DNA of 46,953 bases, taken from contig JACRFB010000005.1 of assembly GCA_016218045.1 (NCBI GenBank), positions 1-46,953 on the forward strand. Direction: 5' to 3'. The notes beneath the pieces were generated by a model. That model did no database searches. It was not told the origin of the DNA and saw nothing but the letters and a program-made list of their open reading frames with translations. Each line of letters opens with the position of its first letter. Position 1 is the stretch's first letter. Both the position numbers and the translations under genes were made by a program. Source of the stretch: Ignavibacteriota bacterium. GTDB taxonomy: Bacteria; Bacteroidota; Ignavibacteria; SZUA-365. Shown piece after piece: positions 9,167 to 19,600 of the stretch.

Positions 9167-10603
9167 TTATTTAGAGAGGACGATTTTTAATGTCTCTAGG
9201 TACGCTACGCTGCCATCAAGAGGTTCAAGAACTACCCGAGCAAAGTATAGCCCGCTTCCCAGCTTTGAACCGTCGAACCGCACAGTATAACTGCCGTTGT
9301 TCTGGATTCCGCTTGTCAAATCAGATACTACCTTTCCGAGGACGTCATACACTCGCACGCTGACGGTTGCTTCGCCAGCCAGCGAATATCGGATAACCGA
9401 TATTGTATTAAATGAAGACTGGTAATTGTTGGAAATGCTGCATTCGTACCGTTTTACAGGTGTACCCGCTTCGGGCCTCGGTGTTAGCTTCGGTGGGATA
9501 TAGCATGTACCGTATTCGGTCACTGTAAGGTCGCCTGACGCCGCGGGCATGGGATCAAGCCAGCTATCTGTAATGCGCACTTGCAGTGAAAAATCGCTCG
9601 AACCTCCACCTGGATTCTGCGCGTAACAAGTGATTGAGTATGTAGGACCTGAGCCCACATAATTACCGTCCCGGTACCATAAATATGTGTAGGCCGGGGT
9701 TCCGTAGCTAGCGTTTGCCGTCCACGTGTACTCATTGGGCGGGGAGCCCTTTTCTGGGTGGCATACACTGTTGGGCCCGGTAATGCTGACTTCTGGGTGA
9801 AACATGCCGGCGTGTGTTTTCAGATGAGCAGATAGCGCGCCAAGGGTGCCTGGGACGTAATAGAAGATAAATCGCCAATCCTGACCCATAAGGCTGGTGT
9901 ACTTTCTAGCGGTGTCTATAAAGGCGCCTGTCTGAGAGACGACGGCGCCTGAAGACAGCGTGGTCTCATAGCATAAAAATGGAACAATATTTTTCATGGA
10001 ATAGTGCGTTTTAACCCAATCAAGAAATTCCCCTAACTCGGCTTCCGTTGCAGCATAGTCGTACGGCATGATGATATCAACATTATCATGCCAATCTGGC
10101 TCGGCTTCCATCCATGGCCTTGAATATTCTGCGGTTGCAAGGGCTCGCCATGGGTCAGCATGCACCTTTGCTGCTAAGATGTCCATCTGATCTTTCGTGA
10201 TTCCCATCCCAGACAATCCATCGTCCACATATATCCAGTCAGCATGCTGATACTGCTTCGCATATGCAATCTCAGCGTCTACAAGGTCCCAGCGATTATT
10301 GACGATGTGGTCTCGTGTGAGACTGCCGATACTGGGATACCAGTGATCATTTTGCATTGCTGTATACTCATCTTCTCTGGTTGCGTCACATCCTGCGAAG
10401 TAGCCTTTCCAACCCAATCCGGCAGGGCCATACGTTGAAAATTGACTTGTATCGCCTTGGAAGGAGTGCATTATCCCGAAACTGATATCCTGTGCCAATG
10501 ACTTTGTCGGCATCCCAATGAACACTAACGCTGCCATTAGGAATATGTACCTGATTGCAGTGTATCCCAATAGTCCCGACCGGTTTGCATTATAATGTGC
10601 CAT
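9167..10603 (-). CDS. secreted TIM-barrel-like protein with T9SS sorting domain
   Basis: A 478-residue protein. GAGGG stands about 5 bases before the start codon. A signal peptide ends near residue 38 (KSLAQ). Residues 40-270 have the look of a glycosidase-like TIM barrel, with acidic loop motifs such as WIYVDDGL and VDIIMPYDY, but no family signature I can name. Residues 275-365 form an Ig/PKD-like domain (SITGPNSVCHPEKG onward). The last 80 residues are a T9SS sorting domain (ISVIRYSLAGEATVSVRVYDVLGKVV, SGLYFARVVLE). Exported by T9SS; a role in polysaccharide handling is inference. Confidence 0.8.
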   Translation of the reverse strand: MAHYNANRSGLLGYTAIRYIFLMAALVFIGMPTKSLAQDISFGIMHSFQGDTSQFSTYGPAGLGWKGYFAGCDATREDEYTAMQNDHWYPSIGSLTRDHIVNNRWDLVDAEIAYAKQYQHADWIYVDDGLSGMGITKDQMDILAAKVHADPWRALATAEYSRPWMEAEPDWHDNVDIIMPYDYAATEAELGEFLDWVKTHYSMKNIVPFLCYETTLSSGAVVSQTGAFIDTARKYTSLMGQDWRFIFYYVPGTLGALSAHLKTHAGMFHPEVSITGPNSVCHPEKGSPPNEYTWTANASYGTPAYTYLWYRDGNYVGSGPTYSITCYAQNPGGGSSDFSLQVRITDSWLDPMPAASGDLTVTEYGTCYIPPKLTPRPEAGTPVKRYECSISNNYQSSFNTISVIRYSLAGEATVSVRVYDVLGKVVSDLTSGIQNNGSYTVRFDGSKLGSGLYFARVVLEPLDGSVAYLETLKIVLSK

Positions 10604-11584
10604 ATGGCCCTCGAATGATTATTGTGCTTTGTTGTTTCCATACCTGTTCTTGCGCAGCTATGGAAGCGGCATATTTAATGTCTGCACACTGCGTTTCGCT
10701 CCAGAGCCGGAGCAGGCGGCATTGTGCCGGTTATTGACTTGGTGTTTCGCCGGCAGTACATAACGGAATCACTGCGGCGTCGGTGGGAGAATGAAAGGAC
10801 ATGCCTTTGCAACGCATTTTCTCGTCGGTATAGCGGACATGGCGGCACCTTGGTAAGTGAGTGAGCGATGGGTTAAACCCGCAAGACGGGTGGTTAATCT
10901 GCAAATACGTTTGAGGGCAATATCAAAAGGACTGCGGCCAGGCATACTTGTTTGAACGTTGACTATTCCTTATAGCCATCTTTGCAGACAGGCCGCGGAA
11001 GAGCTTTTCCCTATTCCCCACGTGGCCAGAGAAATCCATGGCCATTTCATACCCGGAAATTCGTGGTGAATATGTTCGCTACGTGAAAATCACAATCAAT
11101 TTACAAGTGTTTCTCGCGGAATTCATAGGAATATTTTCGGATAAACAAGTCACGTAATGCAATAATTGCAAACCGCAAGCATTCTTGACCGCGCTGTCAG
11201 ATAGTAGTCCGCGCTATTGTTCTACGATAACGGGGCAAGGGCAGCACGTCTGGTAGACTTTGCGTTTTGGCATTCACCGCTGTTCGAAAGCGTTCCTCTG
11301 AGCCCATTCTTTCATTCCGGAAATCCTGTTTCGCGCGCCGCGGCGCAGTCGTTTTTGCGCGGCGGTACGAGAAAAAAACTGCACGCGCCGAAAACTTTTT
11401 TTCGGCGTTTATGCTAAGTGCCTGTTTTTTATGGGTAAAAAATTTCAAAAAACCGGGAACATTTTTTCGTTTGCGGAGTGTAAGTCTTATGCCTTGGCAA
11501 AAACCGCAAACCGACCTTCGACACACGTACCGAAACCTGGAAATGTCTGCACACCACATACCACTTTTTCCAACGGAGGGCCTT
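10604..11584. other. long intergenic region between divergent genes
   Basis: Nearly 1 kb without a supported gene lies between the minus-strand TIM-barrel gene and the plus-strand helical protein genes. A long frame continues upstream of the helical gene from 11267, but its text (runs of R, K and F encoded by A/T tracts) does not look like protein. The part from 11390 to 11480 is rich in A and T tracts and probably holds the promoter of the downstream gene; I cannot fix its elements. Confidence 0.4.
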
Positions 11585-12208
11585 ATGACATCGCGCCAAA
11601 CTGCCGAAACTGCGCTGTATCGCATGCTTTTGGACTTTTTTGCAATTAACTACGCCGAGTTCAACGCCTCGCCCCGTTTTGCTTCGTGGTTCGCCTCGTT
11701 CGAACAGAATGTCGCAGAGCTGGAACGTTATGTCTCCGTACAGATGTGGACTCCGCAGGAGAGTTCTTCCACGCGTCTGGAAGCGGAGGAGCAGATGTAC
11801 GAGGTGGCATTCGGGATTCGGCGCGTCCTCACAATGTTTGCCGAGCGGTTGGGTCTGGACGCCCAGAGCGCAGGACAGTACCACTCGACGCCAAAGGCAA
11901 AGGGGTCGCTTGGAGTCGAGTTATTCCTTGTCACCGCATACATCCTGCAGGAGCTGCAACCGATTCTTCATTTTCTTTCCTATTGCTCCGACCGCGAAGC
12001 AGCAGAACAGGGGATCCAGGCGGCAATTCAGGATCTGACGAGCGGCGCCAACGAAGGTGATCCAGCACTGTCCGAGCGGGAGCGACTCCGTGCACATATC
12101 CGCGCTGTGCTTGCTGAAAGCAAGGAGCTGCTTCACGACACAGTGTTACACGACCCGCACGTTTTTGCGCGGCTCGACGCCACGCTTCGTGTAAGTGAGG
12201 TCGCCTAA
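11585..12208 (+). CDS. helical protein of unknown function, paralogue of the next gene
   Basis: A 207-residue, wholly helical soluble protein with no signal peptide. ATG 11585 follows CGGAGGG at good spacing; the frame is open further upstream but without protein-like content. Its plan matches the next gene: an N-terminal helix ending DFFAINYAEFNASPRFASWF, a second helical block (EEQMYEVAFGIRRVLTMFAERLG) and a third (ELFLVTAYILQELQPILHFL). Similar proteins, about 200-250 residues long, are frequent and uncharacterised in Bacteroidota, often in several copies. Possible structural or stress role; no function can be assigned. Confidence 0.75.
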   Translation: MTSRQTAETALYRMLLDFFAINYAEFNASPRFASWFASFEQNVAELERYVSVQMWTPQESSSTRLEAEEQMYEVAFGIRRVLTMFAERLGLDAQSAGQYHSTPKAKGSLGVELFLVTAYILQELQPILHFLSYCSDREAAEQGIQAAIQDLTSGANEGDPALSERERLRAHIRAVLAESKELLHDTVLHDPHVFARLDATLRVSEVA

Positions 12209-12280
12209 GAGCTTTGTTTCTCTTTCCTCCCGCGGCACAGTCGCTACGTGCCGCAGGTCCGCCCCGGGAGAACCGGGCCA

Positions 12281-12330
12281 ATGTGATAGAACCCCTCGAG
12301 GGGCCACATACATCCCAATCACATTTTTTT
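12281..12330 (+). terminator. terminator-like compound hairpin between paralogous genes
   Basis: An outer stem ATGTGAT (12281-12287) pairs with ATCACAT (12318-12324), enclosing the perfect palindrome CCCCTCGAGGGG (12292-12303), and is followed by a run of T to 12330. A further hairpin GCGGCAC/GTGCCGC lies at 12232-12254. The element ends only six bases before the GGAGG site of the next gene, so it could end the first transcript or act as a leader structure controlling the second gene. Confidence 0.5.
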
Positions 12331-12344
12331 AATCGGAGGTCTTT

Positions 12345-13190
12345 ATGAATAAGCGCCAGAACAACCAGTTGCGAATGTTCCACACTGTGCGGGACTTCGT
12401 CAACACACACGCCGAGATGCTGAAGGGTACGCCCATGTTTCAGCCGTTGGTTGATCGTTTCGACGAACTTCTCGCAGCAATCAAGGAAGCCGTCGACTAT
12501 CAGGAACACGGTGTCGTAGGAAAAATGGATGCCCAACGGGCGGCGCAGGAAAGTCTTATCAACACGTTACTGATCGTCAGCGGTGTCCTTCATGCGTACG
12601 CGCGTTCTGTGAAGGACAGCGAGTTGATGGCCAAGTCGCGGCAGCAGCGTGGACCACTCTCACGTATGCGGCTTGCCAACCTCCTGCGCACGGCGGAACA
12701 TATCCTTGAAGCAGCTCTTGCTGTGAGGGAAAAGCTCGGGCCGTATTGGCTGGATGGCGTCGACATATTGTCGGACTTACAATCAAAGCTCGGAACCACA
12801 AACGCTGCGGTGGTGTCCCGATATCAGAGCCTCACGAATCGCGTGGCCATGCGCCAAAATCTGAAGAAATTGTTCTATGAAACGGATACGTTTCTTACGG
12901 AAGAGTTCGACAACTTCCTGGAGCAGTATCTCCAGAGGAACAGCGACGCCTACGAAAGCTACGTGAGCGCGAGACAGACTCGGTGGTACGGCATGAAACG
13001 CTGGCGGAAACCCAATCCGGTTGAAGAAGCACCTGTTGTGCCCGAACCTGCCGGAACTGCAGCCAGCTTTTCAACGCACGCCACTTCGATACCATTGCCA
13101 GGGCCATCCTTGGCGATGCGCGACGGCAACGGTGCGCATCCGAGCGCGACCAATCTTGTTCACCAGCAAGCGGAGGTACCAGCGGTTTGA
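12345..13190 (+). CDS. helical protein of unknown function, Bacteroidota-type
   Basis: A 281-residue protein with CGGAGG 8 bases before ATG 12345. Residues 1-215 are a helical bundle: LRMFHTVRDFVNTHAEML, a second block ending HAYARSVKDSELMAK, then RMRLANLLRTAEHILEAAL and a final block (FLTEEFDNFLEQYLQRNSDAYESYVSAR). This order is that of an unnamed protein family common in Bacteroidota. Residues 225-281 are a low-complexity Pro/Ala/His tail lacking in the first gene. The neighbour upstream is a diverged paralogue. Function unknown. Confidence 0.8.
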   Translation: MNKRQNNQLRMFHTVRDFVNTHAEMLKGTPMFQPLVDRFDELLAAIKEAVDYQEHGVVGKMDAQRAAQESLINTLLIVSGVLHAYARSVKDSELMAKSRQQRGPLSRMRLANLLRTAEHILEAALAVREKLGPYWLDGVDILSDLQSKLGTTNAAVVSRYQSLTNRVAMRQNLKKLFYETDTFLTEEFDNFLEQYLQRNSDAYESYVSARQTRWYGMKRWRKPNPVEEAPVVPEPAGTAASFSTHATSIPLPGPSLAMRDGNGAHPSATNLVHQQAEVPAV

Positions 13191-13221
13191 TTTGCCTCTC
13201 TACATCAGCAAGAGCAGATCC

Positions 13222-13254
13222 AACACCCCCCAGGGCACGGGGGGTGTTTTTTTT
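13222..13254 (+). terminator. rho-independent terminator
   Basis: A perfect 10-bp stem AACACCCCCC (13222-13231) with GGGGGGTGTT (13239-13248) and a 7-base loop, followed by a run of T to 13254. It lies 30 bases after the stop codon of the second helical protein gene and is the clearest intrinsic terminator of the window. Confidence 0.9.
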
Positions 13255-14521
13255 CATGCAATTCGAGGAAGATTCTTTTGCGGTATCCGGGAATCCGCTT
13301 TAACCCAACGCACGGAAGCGTACTCGCAATCGTGGAAATGGTATAACTAGGTTGCCGTCACAGATATGCGGTCTGACAAACGAGAGATCAATCCCACTAA
13401 AACGCCGATTGCAGCGAGCAAACCTACTTCTCACCAAAACAAAGGGCAGTTACACCGCTGCAACACAAAGGCCGGCATTTGGAAAATGACGCCGTTGGCC
13501 GACCACCGATTTAACTCTCAGAACGAACAGACGACCCACTCAGTCAAACCAAACACCCCAAACGGCTGCTGGGGTGTTTCACGCCACAACACGGTGATCA
13601 AAGCAAACAAACGTCTCACCCATCCTCAGCGTACACTTCTCACAGTGTTCAAAAAGCACTCTGCAGCCATAAAAAAGTACATTGCAGCCGACAAAACGGA
13701 CTCTGTTGGCTTGGTACATATATTTCCAACTCTGGAGTTACATGTTTAAAACGTATAACCGACAATCTCAACGGCTGCCACATTACTCCGGGATCCGGTT
13801 ACAGCTGTCTCAACTTTTGCGTGTGGCCTCCTACATTTTGTAACAGCAATCACCACGGTTGTACGACCACTCTGCCGGTCTGTCACGGCTTTATCACGCT
13901 ACGTGCATGAAGTCTTCGGTTTCGTCACTACGAATCTCCATCCAGGTGAGAGCTGTCTGCACGTTCGTCACCGTACTTGCATCCGTTGAAAGCAACGTTA
14001 GCATTCAGTGCATGATGTTCTCAATACCGTGAAAGGTAGTTCTAATACCAGCAACAATCTTCAAAACCTTGGTCACCGCACACTAAATCCGTGTCACCAT
14101 ACTCTGTTTTTGGACGATTCGTTGAAAACAGCCCAAATACGGCATTTCACAGGGTTCAGGCAGTACGGCAACCCGGCGTGAATCCCGAACTCAAACGAAT
14201 GGCATTTTCCTCCATTGAATCTTTCAATTCGAAAGGTTGAAGACTTTAGGGCGCATTTTTCGCGCTCCCGGCAATCCTTTAGTGTCGGACCATTATTCGC
14301 ATAGTAAGTTCCCGCATTACCCATGCCCACAATCGCCTCCGCCACTGTCCCAGCCAGCTATGGTAGAGTTGCCACATGTCACTGAACTGATGATAAGAGA
14401 AACCGAGGCGCAAATCGCGCTGCTGAAGCAGTCGGTGAGGTGTATGAAGGACATTCTGGCCCTCAGGAAAAAGTATGGCAGGTGAGCCGTGCCGCGCGGG
14501 CCATGGAAAAACAGTCGCCTG
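13255..14521. other. gene-poor stretch with a second terminator-like palindrome
   Basis: About 1.27 kb without a confident gene. An inverted repeat at 13551-13579 (AAACACCCCA with TGGGGTGTTT) nearly copies the stem of the terminator at 13222 but has no T tail. A 127-codon frame at 13366-13749 runs through this palindrome and has no ribosome binding site or protein-like pattern, so I do not call it. The only weak candidate for a gene is the 41-codon frame listed at 14360. Confidence 0.4.
14360..14485 (+). CDS. possible small coiled-coil protein
   Basis: A 41-codon frame that would give a single amphipathic helix (TELMIRETEAQIALLKQSVRC, MKDILALRKKYG within it). The heptad-like spacing of leucine and isoleucine looks protein-like. 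There is no Shine-Dalgarno before the ATG, and the frame continues upstream without obvious content. Listed only as a candidate. Confidence 0.25.
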   Translation: MVELPHVTELMIRETEAQIALLKQSVRCMKDILALRKKYGR

Positions 14522-14552
14522 GTTGTATCGTCCTTGAATTCTGCTATCTTGG
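14522..14552 (+). promoter_or_regulatory. possible promoter of the metal-efflux cluster
   Basis: TATCTTGG at 14545-14552 matches the Bacteroidota -7 consensus TAnnTTTG at all but one position, and GTTG at 14522-14525 lies 19 bases upstream, where TTTG is expected. Read as sigma-70, TTGTAT-N16-TATCTT gives a similar fit. The start would fall near 14559, the ATG of the next gene, implying a leaderless message. Confidence 0.35.
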
Positions 14553-14558
14553 TTTGTG

Positions 14559-14995
14559 ATGTTTCAGAGGCGCACCATATGGCATGACACAACGGCATCA
14601 GCAACGCTAGGCGCGTTGATGTTGGTGTTGATTATCGGCAACGGGCTTCATTTCCATACACACAGTGGCGAGTGGGATCATGCAGGCGGGACTTCGGGTA
14701 TGCTTGTGCATATGCATACGTCGGCCGCACAATTCTCCGCACACCACGTCCTGCATCTAACGCGGGGCAGCCGCATCATTGGCATCCGGTTGCGACTATC
14801 ACGCTGCTCGCCGCGTCCCGCTCTGATCGCGGCGAAAGGTGTGATTTCGTCTCGGGTACTGCCGCCCTGCCTCCGGCGCTGTCGTCTGAACCACCGGGCC
14901 GTCGACCGGAGTTGTTTCACCATCCCGCGGCCCCGGATCAACATCCTGCCGATTATTGTGCGTCCACTCCCGGCCGCGCTCCTCCTATCGCCTGA
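14559..14995 (+). pseudogene. frameshifted His-rich exported protein of the metal cluster
   Basis: The first frame from ATG 14559 gives a membrane/signal segment (TLGALMLVLIIGNGLHF) and a histidine-rich stretch (HFHTHSGEWDHAG, HMHTSAAQFSAHH). After about 14750 this frame turns into implausible Arg-rich text, while the frame beginning codons one base earlier reads on sensibly with GQPHHWHPVATITLLAASRS and ends PADYCASTPGRAPPIA at 14995. Short His-rich exported proteins of this kind often precede CusBA-type efflux genes in this phylum. I read it as one gene with a frameshift between 14745 and 14775; a sequencing error is equally possible. Confidence 0.5.
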
Positions 14996-15094
14996 GCGAC
15001 TCACGCATCATGCCTTGTGACGTAACTGCGCCTGCGGTTGCGTTTCCCATCATGATCATGCCGGTGTGAGACCGGTTCGAATGGAGGTTGTCTC

Positions 15095-16633
15095 GTGGCC
15101 AGATATGCTCGGGCGATTCCCGTAATCGCAGTATTCCTTTTTATTTCCTGCTCCACACAGAATGGTAAGGAAACACCGGATGATCACGGCGGCCGCGCGG
15201 TGACAGTATGGACGCAGCGTACGGAGCTTTTTGCCGAATTCCCCGCACTGCTGGCGGGCGTTGAAGCGGACGTTGCCTTGCATCTGACGCTCCTCGCAAC
15301 AGCGGAGCCGGTTGTCAGCGGGCGCGTGCTCGTGCGCGCGGTCTCCGCAACCGGGTCAATCGTTGAACGCTCTATCGCATCAGCTTCTTCGCCGGGGATT
15401 TATCGGCCAGCACTGTTGTTCAAAGAAGCAGGTGTCTACCGCCTGACAGTGATTGTCGAAGCGGCGGGCAGTGACACGCTGCGTGTGGACAGTCTCCGTG
15501 TCTTTCGTGATATGGCGGAACGTGCCGCACATACACCCGGCCACGAGGCGCCACGCGGCATCGCGTATCTCAAGGAGCAGCAGTGGAAAACCGACTTCCG
15601 GACGGAGGTCGTCCGGCCGGGTGTGTTGGTCGGGACGCTTCAATCGATAGGTGAAATAGTACCGCGCAGCGGTGGCGAAGTGTTTGTATCGGCGCCATTC
15701 AGCGGGTACACCCCTGCGCAGGCCGGCGCTGCACTGCCCGCTCCGGGGAGTCGTGTGCGCAAGGGACAAACCTTGCTCCGCCTGTTCCCGTCGGCTGAAA
15801 CACAGGGCGGCAGCGACGACTTTGGTTCGCGGCTTGCCGCCGCTCAATCGGCACGCGACCTGGCGGCGCGTGAGGTTGAACGCGCGAAACGCCTGTTTGG
15901 CACCGGCGTTATTTCGGAGAGCGAATTTCAGACGAAGGAGACCGAATTCCAGCGCGCGGCAGCCGCGTACGAGTCGTTGCGGCGCGTGCTGCATTCCGAT
16001 GAGCCGGGAGGATATGACGCCGGTGCGCGCGGTTTTTCCATCAAGGCCCCGATCGACGGCTACATCGCACGCGTTTCCATCCTGCCCGGTCAACCCGTCC
16101 AGACGGGCGATCCGTTATTCCACATCATCGACCAGCAAACGGTGTGGCTGCGTACGTATGTGCCCATGTCGGACTACGCGGCATTCTCGGAGCCGGTCCT
16201 CGTCGCGTTGCATGTGGCCGGGGCGCCGAATCCCGTGTTTTTTGAAGGCCGCTCACCGCGGCGTGTTTCGGTGGGAAAAATCCTCGATCAGCGCACGAGG
16301 AGCATACCGGTCGTTTTCGAGTTGCCGAATCATAACAATGTGTTCACCATTGGTGCGACGGCGAGTCTGCAGCTTGCCAATTCCGCGCGCCGCGTCGGAC
16401 TTTCACTCCCCGCAGCGGCCGTGCTCGAAGATCAGGGTCAGTATTTTGTGTACGTACAGACAGGCGGGGAGTCCTTCGAGCGACGCTCCGTCACAACGGG
16501 CATTCCACAGGGAGACAGAGTGGAAATCGTCGCGGGCGTGGCGGAAGGTGATCGTGTGGTGACCAGGGGCGCATCCCTTGTGAGGTTGGCGTCATCAGCA
16601 TCGTCCGTGCCCGCGCACGGGCATGCGCATTGA
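15095..16633 (+). CDS. RND metal-efflux periplasmic adaptor, CusB-like lipoprotein
   Basis: A 512-residue membrane-fusion protein starting at GTG 15095 with GGAGG 7 bases upstream. A lipobox ends at C19 (VFLFISC), so it should be anchored as a lipoprotein. An extra N-terminal beta domain (about 40-150) precedes the usual adaptor order: barrel-sandwich strand (GEVFVSAPFSGYTPAQAG), helical hairpin (residues 245-305, SARDLAAREVERAKRLFGTGVISESEF), second sandwich strand (IKAPIDGYIARVSILPGQPV), then beta-barrel and proximal domains. The tail is HGHAH, a likely metal ligand. It couples the pump that follows to an outer-membrane channel, which is not encoded here. Confidence 0.9.
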   Translation: MARYARAIPVIAVFLFISCSTQNGKETPDDHGGRAVTVWTQRTELFAEFPALLAGVEADVALHLTLLATAEPVVSGRVLVRAVSATGSIVERSIASASSPGIYRPALLFKEAGVYRLTVIVEAAGSDTLRVDSLRVFRDMAERAAHTPGHEAPRGIAYLKEQQWKTDFRTEVVRPGVLVGTLQSIGEIVPRSGGEVFVSAPFSGYTPAQAGAALPAPGSRVRKGQTLLRLFPSAETQGGSDDFGSRLAAAQSARDLAAREVERAKRLFGTGVISESEFQTKETEFQRAAAAYESLRRVLHSDEPGGYDAGARGFSIKAPIDGYIARVSILPGQPVQTGDPLFHIIDQQTVWLRTYVPMSDYAAFSEPVLVALHVAGAPNPVFFEGRSPRRVSVGKILDQRTRSIPVVFELPNHNNVFTIGATASLQLANSARRVGLSLPAAAVLEDQGQYFVYVQTGGESFERRSVTTGIPQGDRVEIVAGVAEGDRVVTRGASLVRLASSASSVPAHGHAH

Positions 16634-16645
16634 CGTGGTGCCGCC

Positions 16646-19600
16646 ATGCTCGACAATATCATACACGCGGCGCTTCGTAATCGCCTAATCGTCCTTCTGG
16701 CCGGGTTCGCCCTCCTTCTCGCCGGCGCGTACACCGTCGTGCAGATTCCCGTTGATGTCTTTCCGGATCTGACGGCGCCGACGGTAGTAATCCTCACCGA
16801 AGCGCATGGCATGGCTTCGGAAGAAGTGGAGATGCTTGTGACATACCCGGTGGAGACCGCGGTGAACGGCGCTACCGGCGTGCGCAGAGTGCGGTCGTCA
16901 TCAGCAACGGGTATCTCCATCGTGTGGGTGGAATTTGATTGGGGGACCGACATTTTTCTCGCACGGCAAATTGTGAGTGAAAAAGTGCAACTCGTCGCGG
17001 GCCAGCTCCCGAAAGGTCTTGCCGCACCAGTTCTTGCGCCGGTGTCGTCCATCATGGGTGAAATCATGCTTGTGAGCGTCTCCAGCGACAGGCACTCCGA
17101 GCTGGACGTGCGCGGCGTTGCAGATTGGACGATACGCACGCGGCTGCTTGCCGTGCCGGGTGTGTCTCAGGTCGTCCCCATCGGCGGCGGCAGAAAACAG
17201 TATCAGGTTGAAGTGAATCCCGACGCGCTGCTCCTCTATGGCGTGACGCTCGAACAGGTGACAGCCGCTGTGTCCGCCTCGAATGCCACGTCTTCAGGTG
17301 GCGTGTTTATGGAGAAGGGGCAGGAATACCTCATTCGTGGACTCGGGCGTGTGTATAATGTTGCCGACATTGAAGCGGCGGTTGTCGCGACGCATGACGG
17401 TGTGCCCGTGCGTGTCGGCGACGTCGCCCGGGTCGTGATCGCGGCGGCGCCAAAAATCGGCGACGCCTCCGTCAACGGGAAGGACGCCGTCGTCATTTCG
17501 ATTCAGAAACAGCCCGGGGCCAACACTCTGGAACTGACGGAACGTATTGAACACGTCTTGGAGGAGACGCAGCGATCACTGCCGCCCGGCATGGAGATCA
17601 ACACACATATTTTCCGTCAGGCCGATTTTATCAGCACCTCGATAGGGAATGTTGTTGGAGCATTGCGAGACGGGGCCGTGCTGGTTATCGTGATCCTTCT
17701 CATCTTTCTCGGCAATTTCCGGACGTCGTTCATATCTCTGGCGGCGATGCCCCTCTCGCTGATCTTCGCGTTGTTCGTCCTTACCTGGTTCGATTTTTCC
17801 ATCAACACGATGACGCTGGGCGGTATGGCGATCGCGATAGGCGCCATAGTCGACGACGCAATCATCGATGTGGAAAATGTGTTCCGCCGTTTGAAAGAGA
17901 ACGCGGGCTTGAATGACGGCGATAGGCGGCCCGCTGTGGTGGTAATCTTTGAGGCGTCAAGGGAAATTCGCTCCTCGATCGTCAATGCCACACTCATCAT
18001 TATTGTGGTGTTTCTTCCCGTCTTTTTTCTTGGGGGCGTCGAGGGCCGCATGCTGCGACCGCTCGGAATCGCGTATATCGCCTCTATTGCCTCGTCGCTG
18101 CTGGTCGCACTGACCATAACACCGGTGTTATGCTCCTATCTGCTGCCCAAACTGCCATTTTTACAGAAACATGCCGAAACCCGGTTTATCCGTATCCTGA
18201 AACGAGTCTACGGCGCGACTCTCGATGCTGTGATAGCGGCCCCGGGCAGGGTCCTCCTCGGGGCGGGTCTGGTGTTCGTGTTGTCGCTCGCGCTTCTGCC
18301 TTTTCTCGGCCGCTCATTCCTTCCGGAGTTCAACGAGGGATCGCTCACACTCAGTGTGATCACGGTGCCGGGTACCTCGCTCGAGGAGTCGAATACTCTT
18401 GGCCGTATGGTGGAGTCGATATTGCTCGCGCATCCCTGTATCACGTCAACAGCGCGCAGAACCGGTCGCGCGGAACTTGATGAACATGCGCAAGGCGTCA
18501 ATTCCGCCGAGATCGACGCCCGCTTCACACTCGATGGCCGCAGCAGGGAACAGATGCTGGGCGAACTGCGGCATGCTTTGAGCATTGTGCCGGGGGCGAA
18601 CATCACCATTGGCCAGCCACTCGGCCACCGTATCGACCACATGTTGAGCGGGACACGCGCGAACATTGCCGTCAAGATTTTTGGAGATGATCTCGAGCGT
18701 CTGAAGGCGCTTGGGCATGAGGTGCGCGGTCTGATGGGCGGTGTCCCGGGTGTGGTGGACCTGGCATTGGAAGAACAACTGTCCGTGCCGCAGATTCGTG
18801 TGAAACCCGACCGGGCGCGTCTCGCCAGACACGGCATGTCCGTGGCTGCATTTCTCGAGACAATCGACATCGCGTTCAGCGGTGAGGTGGTTTCGCAGAT
18901 CGTGGAGGGGCAGCAATCCTTTGATCTGCTTGTGTGGTACAACGAAAATCACAGAGGGAGTCTGGCGAACATCCGCCGCGCCATGATCGATGTTCCCTCA
19001 GGTGGTATGGTACCCATCACCGAACTCGCCGAGGTCGTCTCCGAAAAGGGCATCAATGCCGTGAGCCGCGAGAATGTGCGGAGAAAAATGGTTGTGCAGG
19101 CGAATGTCGCCGATCGGGATCTCTCGAGTGTCATCACGGATATCCAGGCCAGAGTTGCCGCGTCTTTGTCCCTGCCCGAGGGATACACGATCGAGTACGG
19201 CGGTCAATTCGAAAGTGAGCAGCAGGCGTCCAAAGTCATCATGTTGCTGAGCATAGTGGCCGTCCTTCTGATCGTGGTGATTCTGTATCTCGAATTCCGT
19301 TCGTTACAAAAGACCGTGTTGATAATGGTGAACCTGCCTCTCGCTCTCATCGGAGGTATCGCCGCGGTTGCCCTCACGGGCGGGATCATAAGCATCGCAT
19401 CCCTCATCGGCTTCATAACGTTATTCGGTATTGCGACGCGAAATGGTATTCTTATGGTGTCTCATTACGGCCACCTCGCCGATGAGGGCCTTTCTCTTGC
19501 GGCGGCTGTGCGCCAGGGCTCGCTGGAACGGTTGAATCCGGTGATGATGACAGCGCTTTCCGCGGGTCTGGCACTCGTCCCGCTGGCTTTGTCGGCCGGC

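Noticed and set aside
11267-11584. N-terminal extension of the first helical protein
   Set aside because: The extension is read from A/T tracts, has no protein-like pattern, and a strong GGAGG site precedes ATG 11585.
13366-13749. 127-codon plus-strand frame after the helical protein genes
   Set aside because: It runs through a terminator-like palindrome, lacks a ribosome binding site and shows no protein-like pattern.
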